64,000 bases of DNA from Mesorhizobium mediterraneum (GCF_002284565.1 NZ_NPKI01000026.1:163292-227291); one strand, 5' to 3'. Shown: positions 17,769 through 26,898, numbered from the stretch's first letter. A program made the numbers and translations. The notes: generated from the letters alone by a model not told the origin.

Positions 17769-17807
17769 AGCTTTTTTCGGTCGACATCCTTCGCACAGGA
17801 GCCCGCC

Positions 17808-18416
17808 ATGCTTATCGAGCACCAGAGCAAGCGGCCGAACATCGATCCAACCGCCTATGTGGCTCCGACAGCGGTGATCTGCGGAGACGTGGCGATCGGT
17901 CCACACACGCACGTCTTGTTCGGGGCGGTGATCGAGGCGCATGGCGCGCCGGTACGGATCGGCGCCCAGTGCGTCGTCCGCGAGAACCTCAACATCCGCA
18001 GCACGAGTCGGAACGCCGTCGAGATCGGCGATAATGTCCTGATCGGGCCGCTCTGTTCACTCAAGGGCTGTATCGTCGCGGACGAGTGCTTCCTGGCAAC
18101 GGGCGTCAAAATCTATCAGGGCGCGGTCATTGGGCGACGCACAGAGGTTCGCATCGACGGCGTGGTCCACGTGCGCAGCGTCCTGCCGCCGAACTCGCTC
18201 GTCCCGATCAAATGGGTGGCGGTCGGCGATCCCGCTGAGATGTTCCCGCCCGACAAGCACGAGAAGATCGACGCCGTCCTCGCCAAGATGAACTTTGCCG
18301 AAGAGGTCTACGGGCTGCAGCGACAGTCCGGCATCGGCGTCGACATGGACATGAAGAAGGTCACCCAGCGCGAGGCGAGCGGGCTCGCCGATCATCGCGA
18401 CGACCGGGAGCTATAG
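17808..18416 (+). CDS. Gamma-carbonic-anhydrase-like hexapeptide protein without metal ligands
   Basis: 202 aa. Left-handed beta-helix hexapeptides run from about 15 to 130 (VAPTAVICGDVAIGPHTHVLFGAV and following). The layout matches gamma-class carbonic anhydrases, but where those have GH and HG histidines this protein reads VLIGPLCSLKGCIVADE, so the usual zinc histidines are replaced by P and K. Carbonic anhydrase activity is therefore unlikely; a structural or acyltransferase-like role is possible. The C-terminal 60 residues are helical and charged. EcfG-type promoter upstream. Confidence 0.82.
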   Translation: MLIEHQSKRPNIDPTAYVAPTAVICGDVAIGPHTHVLFGAVIEAHGAPVRIGAQCVVRENLNIRSTSRNAVEIGDNVLIGPLCSLKGCIVADECFLATGVKIYQGAVIGRRTEVRIDGVVHVRSVLPPNSLVPIKWVAVGDPAEMFPPDKHEKIDAVLAKMNFAEEVYGLQRQSGIGVDMDMKKVTQREASGLADHRDDREL

Positions 18417-18730
18417 CCAGGAGCAAGGATCACGACGGAGCTTCCGCCGTTCCTTCACCTCGGCTCCGCCGCCCTGCCAGCAACGGCAACAGCCCGGCCA
18501 GCGCCGACCCAGACGATCGGAAGAAGGAGTCCGAGTATGCGCCGGGCTTGGATCGCAATAGGCCCCGGCGATAGCCTTCTGGTCGCATCCAACCCGGAAA
18601 AACGAGGCGGCTGCGGTCGCTTACCCCCAGCAGCCCTGGTTTTCTGAACGAGAGCGATGCATCCGGCCGGATGAATGGAACATCTGCCGACAATTGCCGT
18701 TGATATGCTCATCAGGCGAAAGGGGCGCAC
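18417..18730. other. Intergenic region with an EcfG-type promoter
   Basis: 314 bases between the gamma-CA-like gene and the 18731 gene. Apart from the promoter at 18677-18701 I see only G+C-rich sequence with short frames on the minus strand lacking ribosome sites or conserved-looking residues. Confidence 0.5.
18677..18701 (+). promoter_or_regulatory. EcfG-type promoter for the 18731 gene
   Basis: GGAAC at 18677-18681, 17 bases, GTT at 18699-18701, 29 bases before the ATG. Confidence 0.75.
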
Positions 18731-19228
18731 ATGTCAAAACTTCAGGCGGCAACTCCAGAGGATTTGCAACGGCTCAAGCTCGAAGCGTCGGCTTACTTTG
18801 GCCCGAAAATGCTCAAAGAATCACTATTGCGACTTTGCCAGGTGTGCGGAAGCGATAGCCTTGAGCGGTTCGAGAAAAACATGGTCGATCAGATCGAGGC
18901 AATGCAAGATGATGATAGGGCCAACTTCGAAACACTGAAGGAATTTGCCATCGAACAGCTTTACGCCTGCGTTCGAGAGGTCAAGTCTTCACCTGACATG
19001 AAACAGCCGCTGGAGGAGACAGAAACCCGAAGGACACCTGGTCGGTCGCAAAAGCCGGAAACCTTGGAAGACCAGTTGCAGGCCGGCCTTGAGGATTCCT
19101 TCCCCGCGAGCGACCCGCCTGCCGTGGTGTCCACAGCGATTCCCGGCGGGTCGAAAAAGCTGGTCGGGACCGACGAAGTCCTGAAAAAGCAGCGAGAGGA
19201 GGCGGCTAAGAATAGCGACCGGTCATAG
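18731..19228 (+). CDS. Helical protein with LEDSFPASDPP motif
   Basis: 165 aa. Residues 1-95 look helical, with cysteines in LRLCQVCGSDS. Residues 120-140 carry LEDSFPASDPPAVVSTAIPG, a segment I know from many short rhizobial stress proteins (usually as SFPASDPP). The tail is lysine/glutamate-rich and probably disordered. EcfG-type promoter 29 bases upstream. Function unknown. Confidence 0.75.
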   Translation: MSKLQAATPEDLQRLKLEASAYFGPKMLKESLLRLCQVCGSDSLERFEKNMVDQIEAMQDDDRANFETLKEFAIEQLYACVREVKSSPDMKQPLEETETRRTPGRSQKPETLEDQLQAGLEDSFPASDPPAVVSTAIPGGSKKLVGTDEVLKKQREEAAKNSDRS

Positions 19229-19318
19229 ACGGCCCGGTCAGAGCGAAGGGATGCTTCCGCCCGCTTGATTCTACGGCTCCAGTCAACCATGCGAACAGAC
19301 GGCCAGCATGCACCGGCG

Positions 19319-21430
19319 TCAGAGCTTGACGGCCGCCTCCCGCGCCCACAGCCGCAACTTCCGGCAGGCTTGGACGAACTTCTCAGCCGTCTTGTTTGAT
19401 TCCAGCCTTATCAGCCCTTCATCCGCATCCGCATCGACGCCTGCCTTGGCCAGCAGCGCCTCGGCTCCCGACGTGAAACCGATGAATTTGCAATGAGCGA
19501 ACGCATCGGAAACGAAGTCCTTTGCGGCGGCTTCCTTGGCCAGCAGTTCGGCGCCCGGCTCCGAGAGCATAAGCACGACCGCGTCGAACAGGACCGACGG
19601 ACCGCCGTCGATCATGTGTCTCGCTTCGATCTGCGTGCCATCGGCCGCATCTACGCCGCCGACCTTTGCGGCGACGACCTCCATCACCGCGCCTTCCTTT
19701 TCGACCGCGGTTCGGAGTTGCTCGAACAGCGCAGCATCCACGCCGTCGCTGACCAGCACCCCGACCTTACGGCCTCCGAAGCTCTCCGGCCCGTTATTGA
19801 TGATGCTGAGCGCCGGCGAGGGCTCCAGGTCGTCTCGCGGCGGCACCGCAGCGTCCGCCGGACTTGGCATCTTTCGAATGCCAAGCTTGTCGGCAACGGT
19901 GGCCGCCAGCGCCTCGTCGATGTTCAGCAGATGGGAAACCATTCGCTCGCGGATTGCCGGTGTCTGGACCTTGCTCAATTCGAATGTCAAAGCCATGACG
20001 ATGTGGCGTTGTTCCGGAGGCGTCTGGCTGTTGAAGAACAGCCGCGCCTGGCTGTAGTGGTCGGCGAAGCTTTCCGCCCGCAGCCGCACTTTCTGGCCCT
20101 GCTCGGCATCGGCAAAGGAACGGTAGCCGCGCTGGGGATCCTCGCGCGGACCCATGCCCCACGAATTTGGCTCATAATTTGCACGGCCTACCGGATTGCG
20201 CATAGCCATGTGTCCGTCCTGCTGAAAATGAGCAAACGGGCACTTCGGTGCGTTGATTGGAAGGTGGGTAAAATTCGGGCTGCCGAGCCGCTTCAGCTGG
20301 GTGTCGAGATAGGAAAAGTTGCGTCCCTGCAGCAGCGGGTCATTGGAAAAATCAATGCCGGGCGGCACGTTTTGCGTCATGAACGCCACTTGTTCGGTCT
20401 CGGCGAAGAAATTGTCGGGCATACGATCCAGGACCAATCGTCCCACCGGGATCGGCTTGAGGATTTCTTCGGGAATGATCTTCGTGGCGTCGAGGACATC
20501 GAAATCGAAGCTGTCCGCAAAGTCCTGATCGAAGAGCTGCACGGTAAGTTCCCATTCCGGGAAGTTGCCGGACTGGATCGCCTCCCACAGGTCGCGGCGA
20601 TGAAAATCCGGATCGGCACCATTGATCTTGACTGCCTCGTTCCATACCACCGACTGCATGCCGAGCTTTGGTTTCCAGATGAATTTGACGAAGGTGGATT
20701 CGTCGTCGGCGCTGACGAAGCGGAAGGTGTGGACGCCGAAGCCCTGCATGAAGCGGAAGGAGCGCGGGATCGCACGATCCGACATGATCCACATGATCAT
20801 GTGCATCGATTCCGGCATCAGGCTGATGAAATCCCAGAAATTGTCATGCGCGGTCTGGGCCTGCGGGAAGTCGCGGTCCGGTTCCTGCTTGGCGGCATGG
20901 ATCAGATCGGGAAACTTGATCGCGTCCTGGATGAAGAAAACCGGGATGTTGTTGCCGACCAGATCCCAATTGCCTTCCTTGGTGTAAAGCTTGACGGCGA
21001 AACCGCGCACGTCGCGGGCCAGGTCGAACGAGCCCTTGTTGCCGGCGACTGTCGAGAAGCGCACGAAAACCGGCGTCTTTTCGCCAGCACGCTGGAAAAT
21101 GTCGGCGCGCGTGTATTTGGCTAGCGATTCATAGGTTTCGAAATAGCCGTGTGCGCCGTAGCCGCGAGCATGAACGACCCGTTCGGGAATCCGCTCGTGA
21201 TCGAAATGGAAAATCTTGTCACGAAAGTGGGAATCCTCGATCAGCGACGGGCCACGCTCGCCGATCTTCAGAGTGTTCTGATCGTCAGAGACAGGCGTAC
21301 CGAGCGCAGTGGTGAGGACAGGCGTCTCGCCTTCCGCCAGTTGGTGAAGCTCACCGCCGTTTCCCCGCTCGACATTCTGGTTGCGACCGCTTGCGGGCCG
21401 TCTTTCTGAACGCTGCCGGGACTGCGCCAT
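19319..21430 (-). CDS. katE: Catalase HPII (large-subunit, clade 2)
   Basis: 703 aa, the length of large-subunit catalases. The active-site histidine is in RVVHARGYGAHG (H87), the distal asparagine in VGNNIPVFF near 160, and the haem-ligand tyrosine in NFSYLDTQLKRLG (Y374). Residues about 550-700 form the extra DJ-1/PfpI-like (flavodoxin-fold) domain of this clade (GGRKVGVLVSDGVDAAL). It disproportionates hydrogen peroxide in the cytosol. GAGGAG lies seven bases before ATG 21430, and an EcfG-type promoter 50 bases upstream fits the known stress control of katE. Confidence 0.95.
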   Translation of the reverse strand: MAQSRQRSERRPASGRNQNVERGNGGELHQLAEGETPVLTTALGTPVSDDQNTLKIGERGPSLIEDSHFRDKIFHFDHERIPERVVHARGYGAHGYFETYESLAKYTRADIFQRAGEKTPVFVRFSTVAGNKGSFDLARDVRGFAVKLYTKEGNWDLVGNNIPVFFIQDAIKFPDLIHAAKQEPDRDFPQAQTAHDNFWDFISLMPESMHMIMWIMSDRAIPRSFRFMQGFGVHTFRFVSADDESTFVKFIWKPKLGMQSVVWNEAVKINGADPDFHRRDLWEAIQSGNFPEWELTVQLFDQDFADSFDFDVLDATKIIPEEILKPIPVGRLVLDRMPDNFFAETEQVAFMTQNVPPGIDFSNDPLLQGRNFSYLDTQLKRLGSPNFTHLPINAPKCPFAHFQQDGHMAMRNPVGRANYEPNSWGMGPREDPQRGYRSFADAEQGQKVRLRAESFADHYSQARLFFNSQTPPEQRHIVMALTFELSKVQTPAIRERMVSHLLNIDEALAATVADKLGIRKMPSPADAAVPPRDDLEPSPALSIINNGPESFGGRKVGVLVSDGVDAALFEQLRTAVEKEGAVMEVVAAKVGGVDAADGTQIEARHMIDGGPSVLFDAVVLMLSEPGAELLAKEAAAKDFVSDAFAHCKFIGFTSGAEALLAKAGVDADADEGLIRLESNKTAEKFVQACRKLRLWAREAAVKL

Positions 21431-21480
21431 GATATTGCTCCTCGATGAATGAAGGCCGGAACCACCGGCTCAGGGCGTCG

Positions 21481-21505
21481 AACTTCCGGCACGCCGCTTT
21501 GTTCC
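21481..21505 (-). promoter_or_regulatory. EcfG-type promoter for katE
   Basis: Minus strand GGAAC (21505-21501), 17 bases, GTT (21483-21481), leaving a leader of about 45 bases to the ATG. Confidence 0.8.
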
Positions 21506-21683
21506 AGCAAAAGGACTGGCGCCTTTGCTTGCGGAACAATGGCGAATTGACGTCGCTGTCTGTCAATGGAGCGAACCCCTGGCCGTGTTCCGGGCGGGCG
21601 GCACTCACCCGCAACAGGAGTTCAGCCGCGCAGTTTCGCGATGTGCGTCCGCGCAATCCGAGATTTTCTAGCGACTTATTTCG

Positions 21684-22346
21684 ATGTCCGGAACGATCCA
21701 AACCTTCATGCATTTAGCTAGGTCTGCGTTCATCAACTCGTTCTTGCTGGGAGCTGGACCATTGTCCTCCAGGGGCTATGCCTTGGCCAACCAGGAAACG
21801 GATGAAGTTTCCATCGTTGACCTGATACCTGCCTTGCGAGCCTTCGCCCGCACCTTCTGCCGTGTTCCTGACGATGCCGATGACCTGGTCCAGGAGACGT
21901 TGACCAAAGGGCTCGCCAACATCGACAAGTTCGAGCCTGGGACACGCATGAAGTCATGGCTCTTCACCATCATGCGCAACACCCACTACACGCGCGTCAA
22001 GGCCGCCGACAGGGAAAAACCCGGCCTGCTCGACTGTGCCTCTCTGATCCCGATTTCGGAAGCTACACAGGAGTGGTCCGTTCAGAGCAAGGAAGTCTAT
22101 GGCGCGGTCCAGAAACTGCCGGAACATCAGCGCGAGGTCCTGATGCTGATCGGGGTTCTTGGCGTCAGCTATGAAGAAACTGCCGAAATATGCGGTTGCG
22201 CGGTGGGGACGGTAAAGAGCCGCCTTAACCGAGCGCGCGCCAGCGCGCTGGAATATCTCGGCGAAAGTTCGTTGCAGACATTGGTAGAAAGACGCAATCA
22301 CCTGTCCGAGGTACAAGGAAACTTGGCAGTCGACAGGCGTCGATAG
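21684..22346 (+). CDS. ECF sigma factor, possibly EcfG family
   Basis: 220 aa as drawn. Region 2 is LIPALRAFARTFCRVPDDADDLVQE through KSWLFTIMRN, and region 4 is LPEHQREVLMLIGVLG with VSYEETAEICGCAVGTVKSRL as the helix-turn-helix. These resemble EcfG (sigma for GGAAC-N17-GTT promoters). The N-terminus is uncertain: TTG 21783, with AGGGG eight bases upstream, gives a more family-like start just before region 2. No EcfG-type site precedes it. The gene after it, on the other strand and directly abutting, encodes a NepR-like protein. Confidence 0.85.
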   Translation: MSGTIQTFMHLARSAFINSFLLGAGPLSSRGYALANQETDEVSIVDLIPALRAFARTFCRVPDDADDLVQETLTKGLANIDKFEPGTRMKSWLFTIMRNTHYTRVKAADREKPGLLDCASLIPISEATQEWSVQSKEVYGAVQKLPEHQREVLMLIGVLGVSYEETAEICGCAVGTVKSRLNRARASALEYLGESSLQTLVERRNHLSEVQGNLAVDRRR

Positions 22347-22532
22347 CTAGTCCTCTTTCTTTGCTTTGCATCGACGCTTCTCGACAAGCGCGTTCTGCAA
22401 TTGAACCGCAAGGTTGGTCAACCGCTCGGGGACCTTCTCCTGCTCGATGGCAATCAGCAGAGATGCGATCTTCCGGTCTATTGCCAGCCGGAGTCGCGGG
22501 CTGATCGTATCGTCGCTCGAGCGAGACATCAT
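22347..22532 (-). CDS. NepR-like small protein, candidate anti-sigma factor
   Basis: 61 aa. The core KIASLLIAIEQEKVPERL followed by TNLAVQLQNAL follows the NepR pattern (helix, Val/Ile-Pro-x-Arg, then a leucine-rich helix); NepR binds and inhibits EcfG. The same segment aligns with the 65-aa protein at 42964-43161: over 20 ungapped residues 9 are identical. It is convergent with the ECF sigma gene with no bases between the stop codons, unlike the usual co-directional nepR-ecfG pairs. The second ATG at 22529 is equally likely. No EcfG-type promoter was found. Confidence 0.55.
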   Translation of the reverse strand: MMSRSSDDTISPRLRLAIDRKIASLLIAIEQEKVPERLTNLAVQLQNALVEKRRCKAKKED

Positions 22533-22599
22533 GTTCTCTTAACGAATTGATCCCTTCACCAGTGTGGTGTCAGCAATCAGAGTTTGCAAGGATTCACGC

Positions 22600-23027
22600 G
22601 CCGTTCTCACAGTCAGCGCTGACCCTTGCACAGCATTGTTTCGAAGCCGCTGGTATCGTCGGGAAAGCCTGTGCGTTCCCTTCGATCCTCCCCGGCAATA
22701 AGCCCAGGCGCGCTCGACAAATTCGACTCTCGCGACCTCAGCTGGTCGCTGGTCATAATCGCGTCTGCGATTGCAACATTCGGCCTTACGCGAGCCGATC
22801 CGCGGCATGATACTGATCGGAGTTGATCCGATTGCCATCGAGCCTGCGTTGCTCGGTGTGCTGCTTCTAGGCTCTGGTGGATGCAACCGCTTTCCTCGGC
22901 CTAGTCTTGAGCAAACCGGTCATCGCGCCGTCGCCGGAGCCTTTGTTCTGACGGCCGAGGTGATGTCCCTTGCCGCCGTATGCCACCTAGTCCTCCTTAG
23001 GATTGTGGGCACTTACAGGCGCCTTTT
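22600..23027 (+). pseudogene. Possible remnants of a DUF389-type membrane protein
   Basis: The 495-base gap 22533-23027 has no intact gene. On the plus strand DLSWSLVIIASAIATFGL (around 22730-22785) resembles the first membrane segment of DUF389 proteins. Further hydrophobic pieces (ILIGVDPIAIEPALLGVLLLG and TAFLGLVLSKPVIA) follow in other frames before stop codons. This would mean at least two frameshifts. It may be coincidence; nothing else is seen here. Confidence 0.25.
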
Positions 23028-23984
23028 CTATGTGACGCCCGAACAGTTATTGAGCCGTAATGTTCCCTCGGATGCAGCAAGAAGAAAGGCATTGCCATCC
23101 CACAGCCGGAACGGCTTCTCGCTGTCAACGACGACCTGCATGCCGTGGGCTCCGGCGAGGCGGTGAACATCGGCACGATCCAGCGCCGGCGATCCGCGAT
23201 AGGAGTAATTCAGAAGTGCTGCCATGCCCGACGTCTTCAGAACACGCGCGATTTCCTTGAAATACCGCTCCGCCAAGCCTGCTAGCGCCAGGTAGGGGAA
23301 GCTGTCGACAGCCAGCACGCAATCGAAGCTTGCATTGCCGAAGTCCGCAAGATCGAGACCGGAGGTCGGCCGCACTTCCACATTGCGCAGGCTGGCACAT
23401 CGCTGACGAGCGATCGAAATCATCTTTGAGGATATGTCGATGCCGACGATCCGGTGCGCCGCGCTGGAAAGCGCGCTTTCGAAACGCCCGATGCCACAAC
23501 CAATGTCCAATATGTCCCGGTCGGCGCCAGTGAAGCCTTGTGTTTCCAGCCATGCGACGATCTCGTCGGTAGTGGCGGTGAGCTTCTCCTCGTCACCCAA
23601 CGAAGACAGCTGAACGCTCGCCGCCAGGGAAATCGCCGCCGCGGCATCGAAGCCGGCGGCCAGCCGCCTGACGACAGCGGCATCCGTTTCCCATTCACCG
23701 CGTTCGTGGCGAACGGCCGCGCCTGTTTCGCGCAGCATGGCAAAGATGTCAGGCCTGCGACGAAGCAGCTCGGCGATCCGCTCCAGTCTGTCCCCGTTCC
23801 GCAGGTCGGCTGAACACATATCCAGCGCCACATCAGCGAGTTCCGCAGCATCGAGCCCGGTTTCAAAGCGAAGCGCCAGTCTGGCAACGACGGCTTCGAC
23901 GCAGGCGCCGTCGGCCATGCACTCTTCGAACACCATTCTTGCCGTCGACGCCTGTAACGACGGTTTTCGTCCAGTCGTGCTCAT
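23028..23984 (-). CDS. Class I SAM-dependent methyltransferase
   Basis: 318 aa. Residues about 145-260 form the methyltransferase fold: ILDIGCGIGRFE (SAM motif I), IVGIDISSKMI (motif II) and FDCVLAVDSFPYL. The first 140 residues are helical and acidic, of unknown role. It is the last gene of the j-to-a run of the glycoconjugate locus. ATG 23984 overlaps the stop of the preceding gene as ATGA, which decides the start over the ATG at 24023. It probably methylates a sugar or lipid intermediate; the acceptor is unknown. Confidence 0.85.
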   Translation of the reverse strand: MSTTGRKPSLQASTARMVFEECMADGACVEAVVARLALRFETGLDAAELADVALDMCSADLRNGDRLERIAELLRRRPDIFAMLRETGAAVRHERGEWETDAAVVRRLAAGFDAAAAISLAASVQLSSLGDEEKLTATTDEIVAWLETQGFTGADRDILDIGCGIGRFESALSSAAHRIVGIDISSKMISIARQRCASLRNVEVRPTSGLDLADFGNASFDCVLAVDSFPYLALAGLAERYFKEIARVLKTSGMAALLNYSYRGSPALDRADVHRLAGAHGMQVVVDSEKPFRLWDGNAFLLAASEGTLRLNNCSGVT

Positions 23985-24982
23985 TGAGCCATGCTCCGCG
24001 TCCAGACCTTTCGCATCGTCCATTGGTCGACGGCACCCCAGCCATATTTGTAGGTCTCCTGGCCGCGCAGGAAATCGAACTCCCGCGCCCCTTCGCGGGC
24101 CGCCTCGGAAATCGCGTGACCGATCAGGATTGCGCCGGGACTTTCCTCGGCATAGGCCGGATCAAAACCGCCAAGGTAGGCGTAGGCGCGGTGGCGATGG
24201 TGAAATCCATAGTAGGCGCCGACGACCGCGTCATCGATAGCAACAAGCCAGCATCGCACAAGACCCTGTGCGGCAAGCAGGGCAAGCGCCTGCCGATGGA
24301 ATTCTTCCGCAGCCGGATCGGCCAGCACGCCGTCACCATGCCCGGCCCAACGTGCGCCATGAAGGCGGATCAGGTGCTCGAAGAATGCTTTGGGACTATC
24401 TTGCACCGGCATGACGGAGACGCAGCCGCGCCTGCCTGCGGCTCTATGCGCGCGGCGCAGCTGGCGCCTTCGCCGCGCCGGAACGCAGACCGCAAGCGCA
24501 TCGGCTCCAATGATCGAGAGCACGGGACAAGCGGCGTGATCGACGAGTTGACCCGCCTCCAGCGCAGGGTGCGTAATAGTGAGACCCGCAGCACCCGCCG
24601 GCAAATCCGGCAAAATCCATTGCGACCAATTGATCGCGAGAGCCTGGTCGGCGATTTCGGCGGCGACAGTCGCTTCGATGCCGGGGAAACACAGGACATC
24701 CAGATAATCGCTCAACGAAATCCCGACCGGAAGCAGTCTCGGCCCGGAAGGTGTGTGTTCCAGATAAAACGGCGCCAATCCCACCAGATCGTCGCCACGC
24801 CAGACGGCGATCGTAGCCAGCTCTCCGGGCGCAAACGTGCGCCACCACGGCACGAGCCAGGCGGGGCATTGGAACGGCGTCGCCGTCCGGCTATGCGCCC
24901 AGAGTTCCCACCAGCGCGGCGCCAGGGCCTCAAGGGCGGCCGCATCGTCGATGATCTCCGAGCGGAGCATGGATGCACTCAC
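23981..24982 (-). CDS. GNAT-type acyltransferase (BioF2/CelD-like)
   Basis: 333 aa. The sequence ALAPRWWELWAHSRTATPF and AWLVPWWRTFAPGE near the N-terminus, and YYGFHHRHRAYAYLGGFDPAY with FDFLRGQETYKYGWGA near the C-terminus, match the BioF2-like/CelD acyltransferase family found in polysaccharide loci. Such enzymes probably acylate sugars or aminoacylate glycans. GTG 24982 overlaps the upstream stop as GTGA; ATG 24970 in the same frame is the alternative. Overlaps the next gene by four bases. Confidence 0.8.
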   Translation of the reverse strand: MSASMLRSEIIDDAAALEALAPRWWELWAHSRTATPFQCPAWLVPWWRTFAPGELATIAVWRGDDLVGLAPFYLEHTPSGPRLLPVGISLSDYLDVLCFPGIEATVAAEIADQALAINWSQWILPDLPAGAAGLTITHPALEAGQLVDHAACPVLSIIGADALAVCVPARRRRQLRRAHRAAGRRGCVSVMPVQDSPKAFFEHLIRLHGARWAGHGDGVLADPAAEEFHRQALALLAAQGLVRCWLVAIDDAVVGAYYGFHHRHRAYAYLGGFDPAYAEESPGAILIGHAISEAAREGAREFDFLRGQETYKYGWGAVDQWTMRKVWTRSMAQ

Positions 24983-26043
24983 TGCGCCGCCGCGAGGCGC
25001 CTGCGGCCGCCACCAAGCCCCGCCAGCGCATGGTAGGCGTCCATGTAAGACGAAATCATGCGGTCGAGCGAAAAGCGCCGCCGCGCCTCGGCCCGGCATG
25101 TCTCGGCATCCAGGCCGGATGCTGCGATAATGGCCTCCGCCATCTCGTCGACGTCATTCACCAGAAAGCCCGTCTTGCCGTGCTCGACCACGTCCGGCAG
25201 CGCGCCGTTTGGAAAGGCGACAACCGGTGTGCCGCAGGCGAGGGCCTCCATCGCGACAAGCGAGCTGGTCTCCGCGGCAAGGCTGGGAATGACCAGGCAA
25301 CGGGCGGCGTTGAGAAAGCGCCGTTTGGCGGTGAAGCCGAGCGGACCGAGGAAGCGGCGGTGCTTGTCAAGGCGAGGCTGGACTTCGTGACGAAGGTACA
25401 GCGTATGCGTTTCATAGGGGTAGACCTTGCCGCCGATGACCAGCGGCACGCCAGCCTGCTTGGCGGCGTCCAGCGCCAGATGGATGCCCTTTTCCGGGCA
25501 GATGCGGCTGAGAACCAATGCAAAGTTGCGCTTGGACTGCGGGCCGCTCAGCGCATCGATATCGACGCCGTTTGGAATGGGTGCAACGAGCTTGGTGCCC
25601 GGCGGTGCTGTCTTCTGCTGCGCCACTGAGACGGCGTGGAGCCATAGATCGTTGCGCACCGGGCGCAGAGCATCGGCCGGATACCAATCCAGCGGCAGGT
25701 GCAGGCTTACCAGTGTCGGGCCATGGTCAGGCAGATAGGCATGAAAATCGATGCCGTGCAGATGAATCACGTCGATCGACCAACGGGAGCGTGCCGCGTC
25801 TATCGCGGCGCGGTGGGAGCGCTGTGCCCGTGTTTTCGCCGCATCGTCGAGCACACCTGGTTCAGCAGGTGTCTCGATGAGGACGCCCGACGCTCTGGAG
25901 CCCTGGCAGCCGATCACGATGGAAATGTGCCCCGCGCGCACCAGTGCCTGGTCGAGCATCGATAGCACCTGCTCGGCACCGCCAACCGCATCCAGGCCGA
26001 CTGGCGCGAGAGGGTAGGCGACGTTCAGGACGGTGAGGGTCAT
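24979..26043 (-). CDS. GT4-family glycosyltransferase
   Basis: 354 aa, GT-B fold. The acceptor-domain start VAYPLAPVGLDAVGGAEQVL is typical of GT4, and the donor site E-x7-E lies in AETSSLVAMEALACGTPVVA, followed by PDVVEHGKTGFLV. It is soluble and probably adds a sugar from a nucleotide donor at the inner face of the membrane. Overlaps its neighbours by four bases on both sides. Confidence 0.9.
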   Translation of the reverse strand: MTLTVLNVAYPLAPVGLDAVGGAEQVLSMLDQALVRAGHISIVIGCQGSRASGVLIETPAEPGVLDDAAKTRAQRSHRAAIDAARSRWSIDVIHLHGIDFHAYLPDHGPTLVSLHLPLDWYPADALRPVRNDLWLHAVSVAQQKTAPPGTKLVAPIPNGVDIDALSGPQSKRNFALVLSRICPEKGIHLALDAAKQAGVPLVIGGKVYPYETHTLYLRHEVQPRLDKHRRFLGPLGFTAKRRFLNAARCLVIPSLAAETSSLVAMEALACGTPVVAFPNGALPDVVEHGKTGFLVNDVDEMAEAIIAASGLDAETCRAEARRRFSLDRMISSYMDAYHALAGLGGGRRRLAAAQ

Positions 26044-26891
26044 GGCCGGTCGAGCCGAAGCTCCTCATACGCAGCCGCCGCGGCGTGAAGCCAAACCGCC
26101 GGCTCGAAGCCGAGCGGCAGCGCCTCGTAATAGAGCTTGCCGTTGTTCGGCAGGGCCAGGAAATCATAGGCGGGCGCCACCCGGAAACGTTCGGCGCGCG
26201 CCGTAAACGGCGCCAGCGTCCGTTGCTGTGTCCGGTGGCAGGCCAGCATGCACTGCTTTCGTTCGAAAGCCGCTTCCGTAAGGTGCAGTTCGATGCACTC
26301 ACTGCCGGGTCGGCTGTTGAAATCCTGAAGGACCACGCCCTCAGGTCCGGCGCAATAGAACGCCATTTCGACGATGGCCGGCGCCTGGCGTCCGTCGCGG
26401 CGCAGCAAATGGCAGGCCGCATGGACGGCAAAGGCGGTCGCGTCGTGATCGGGGTGACCGCCTTCATAAGGATGCGTGCAGACGAAGCTGATGTCGCAAT
26501 CGGCCAGCAGGCAGGTCAGTTCCCGTGCGAGCGAGCTAAGGTTTCCGGCGGCTTGCTTGTCGGGATAACCGAGGCTGATCAATCCGGTCGGCGGAAAACC
26601 CGCCGCCGAGAGCGCCGTCTCCAACTCCCTGTGGCGAGCTGCGGCGTAGTCCTGCCAAGTCTCGAAGCCGTACGCCCGCGCGTCGTCAAGATCTCGCGGC
26701 GCCCCGTCGGTGACATGAACGATGCGAGACCCGCGCAATCCGGCAAGATGCCCGCCGATGCCGATGCTCTCGTCGTCAGGATGCGCGACGACGATCATGA
26801 TTTCAGCACCGTCCGATGAGTATGGTGCGGTACCTAGCAACAGGGCCGCGAATTCGGCAAGCGTTCCGGACCCGTCAGGTTGGTGTTGCAT
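26040..26891 (-). CDS. PIG-L family deacetylase
   Basis: 283 aa. The metal-binding AHPDDES motif is at H37-D39-D40, and GGHPDHDATAFAVHAACH supplies the further histidines, as in LmbE/PIG-L N-acetylglucosaminyl deacetylases. MshB-type enzymes of this family act on GlcNAc-inositol; since an inositol-phosphate synthase is in the same locus, an inositol-linked amino sugar is an attractive but unproven substrate. ATG 26891 lies eight bases after the upstream stop; the longer frame to 26954 runs into that gene and is rejected. Confidence 0.88.
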   Translation of the reverse strand: MQHQPDGSGTLAEFAALLLGTAPYSSDGAEIMIVVAHPDDESIGIGGHLAGLRGSRIVHVTDGAPRDLDDARAYGFETWQDYAAARHRELETALSAAGFPPTGLISLGYPDKQAAGNLSSLARELTCLLADCDISFVCTHPYEGGHPDHDATAFAVHAACHLLRRDGRQAPAIVEMAFYCAGPEGVVLQDFNSRPGSECIELHLTEAAFERKQCMLACHRTQQRTLAPFTARAERFRVAPAYDFLALPNNGKLYYEALPLGFEPAVWLHAAAAAYEELRLDRP

Positions 26892-26898
26892 GACACAC

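Noticed and set aside
19493..21124. 543-codon plus-strand frame
   Set aside because: Fully antisense to katE; composition is that of a shadow frame in G+C-rich coding DNA and no ribosome site is seen.
22771..23166. 131-codon plus-strand frame
   Set aside because: Its second half overlaps the methyltransferase gene antisense; only the hydrophobic part is noted as a possible remnant.
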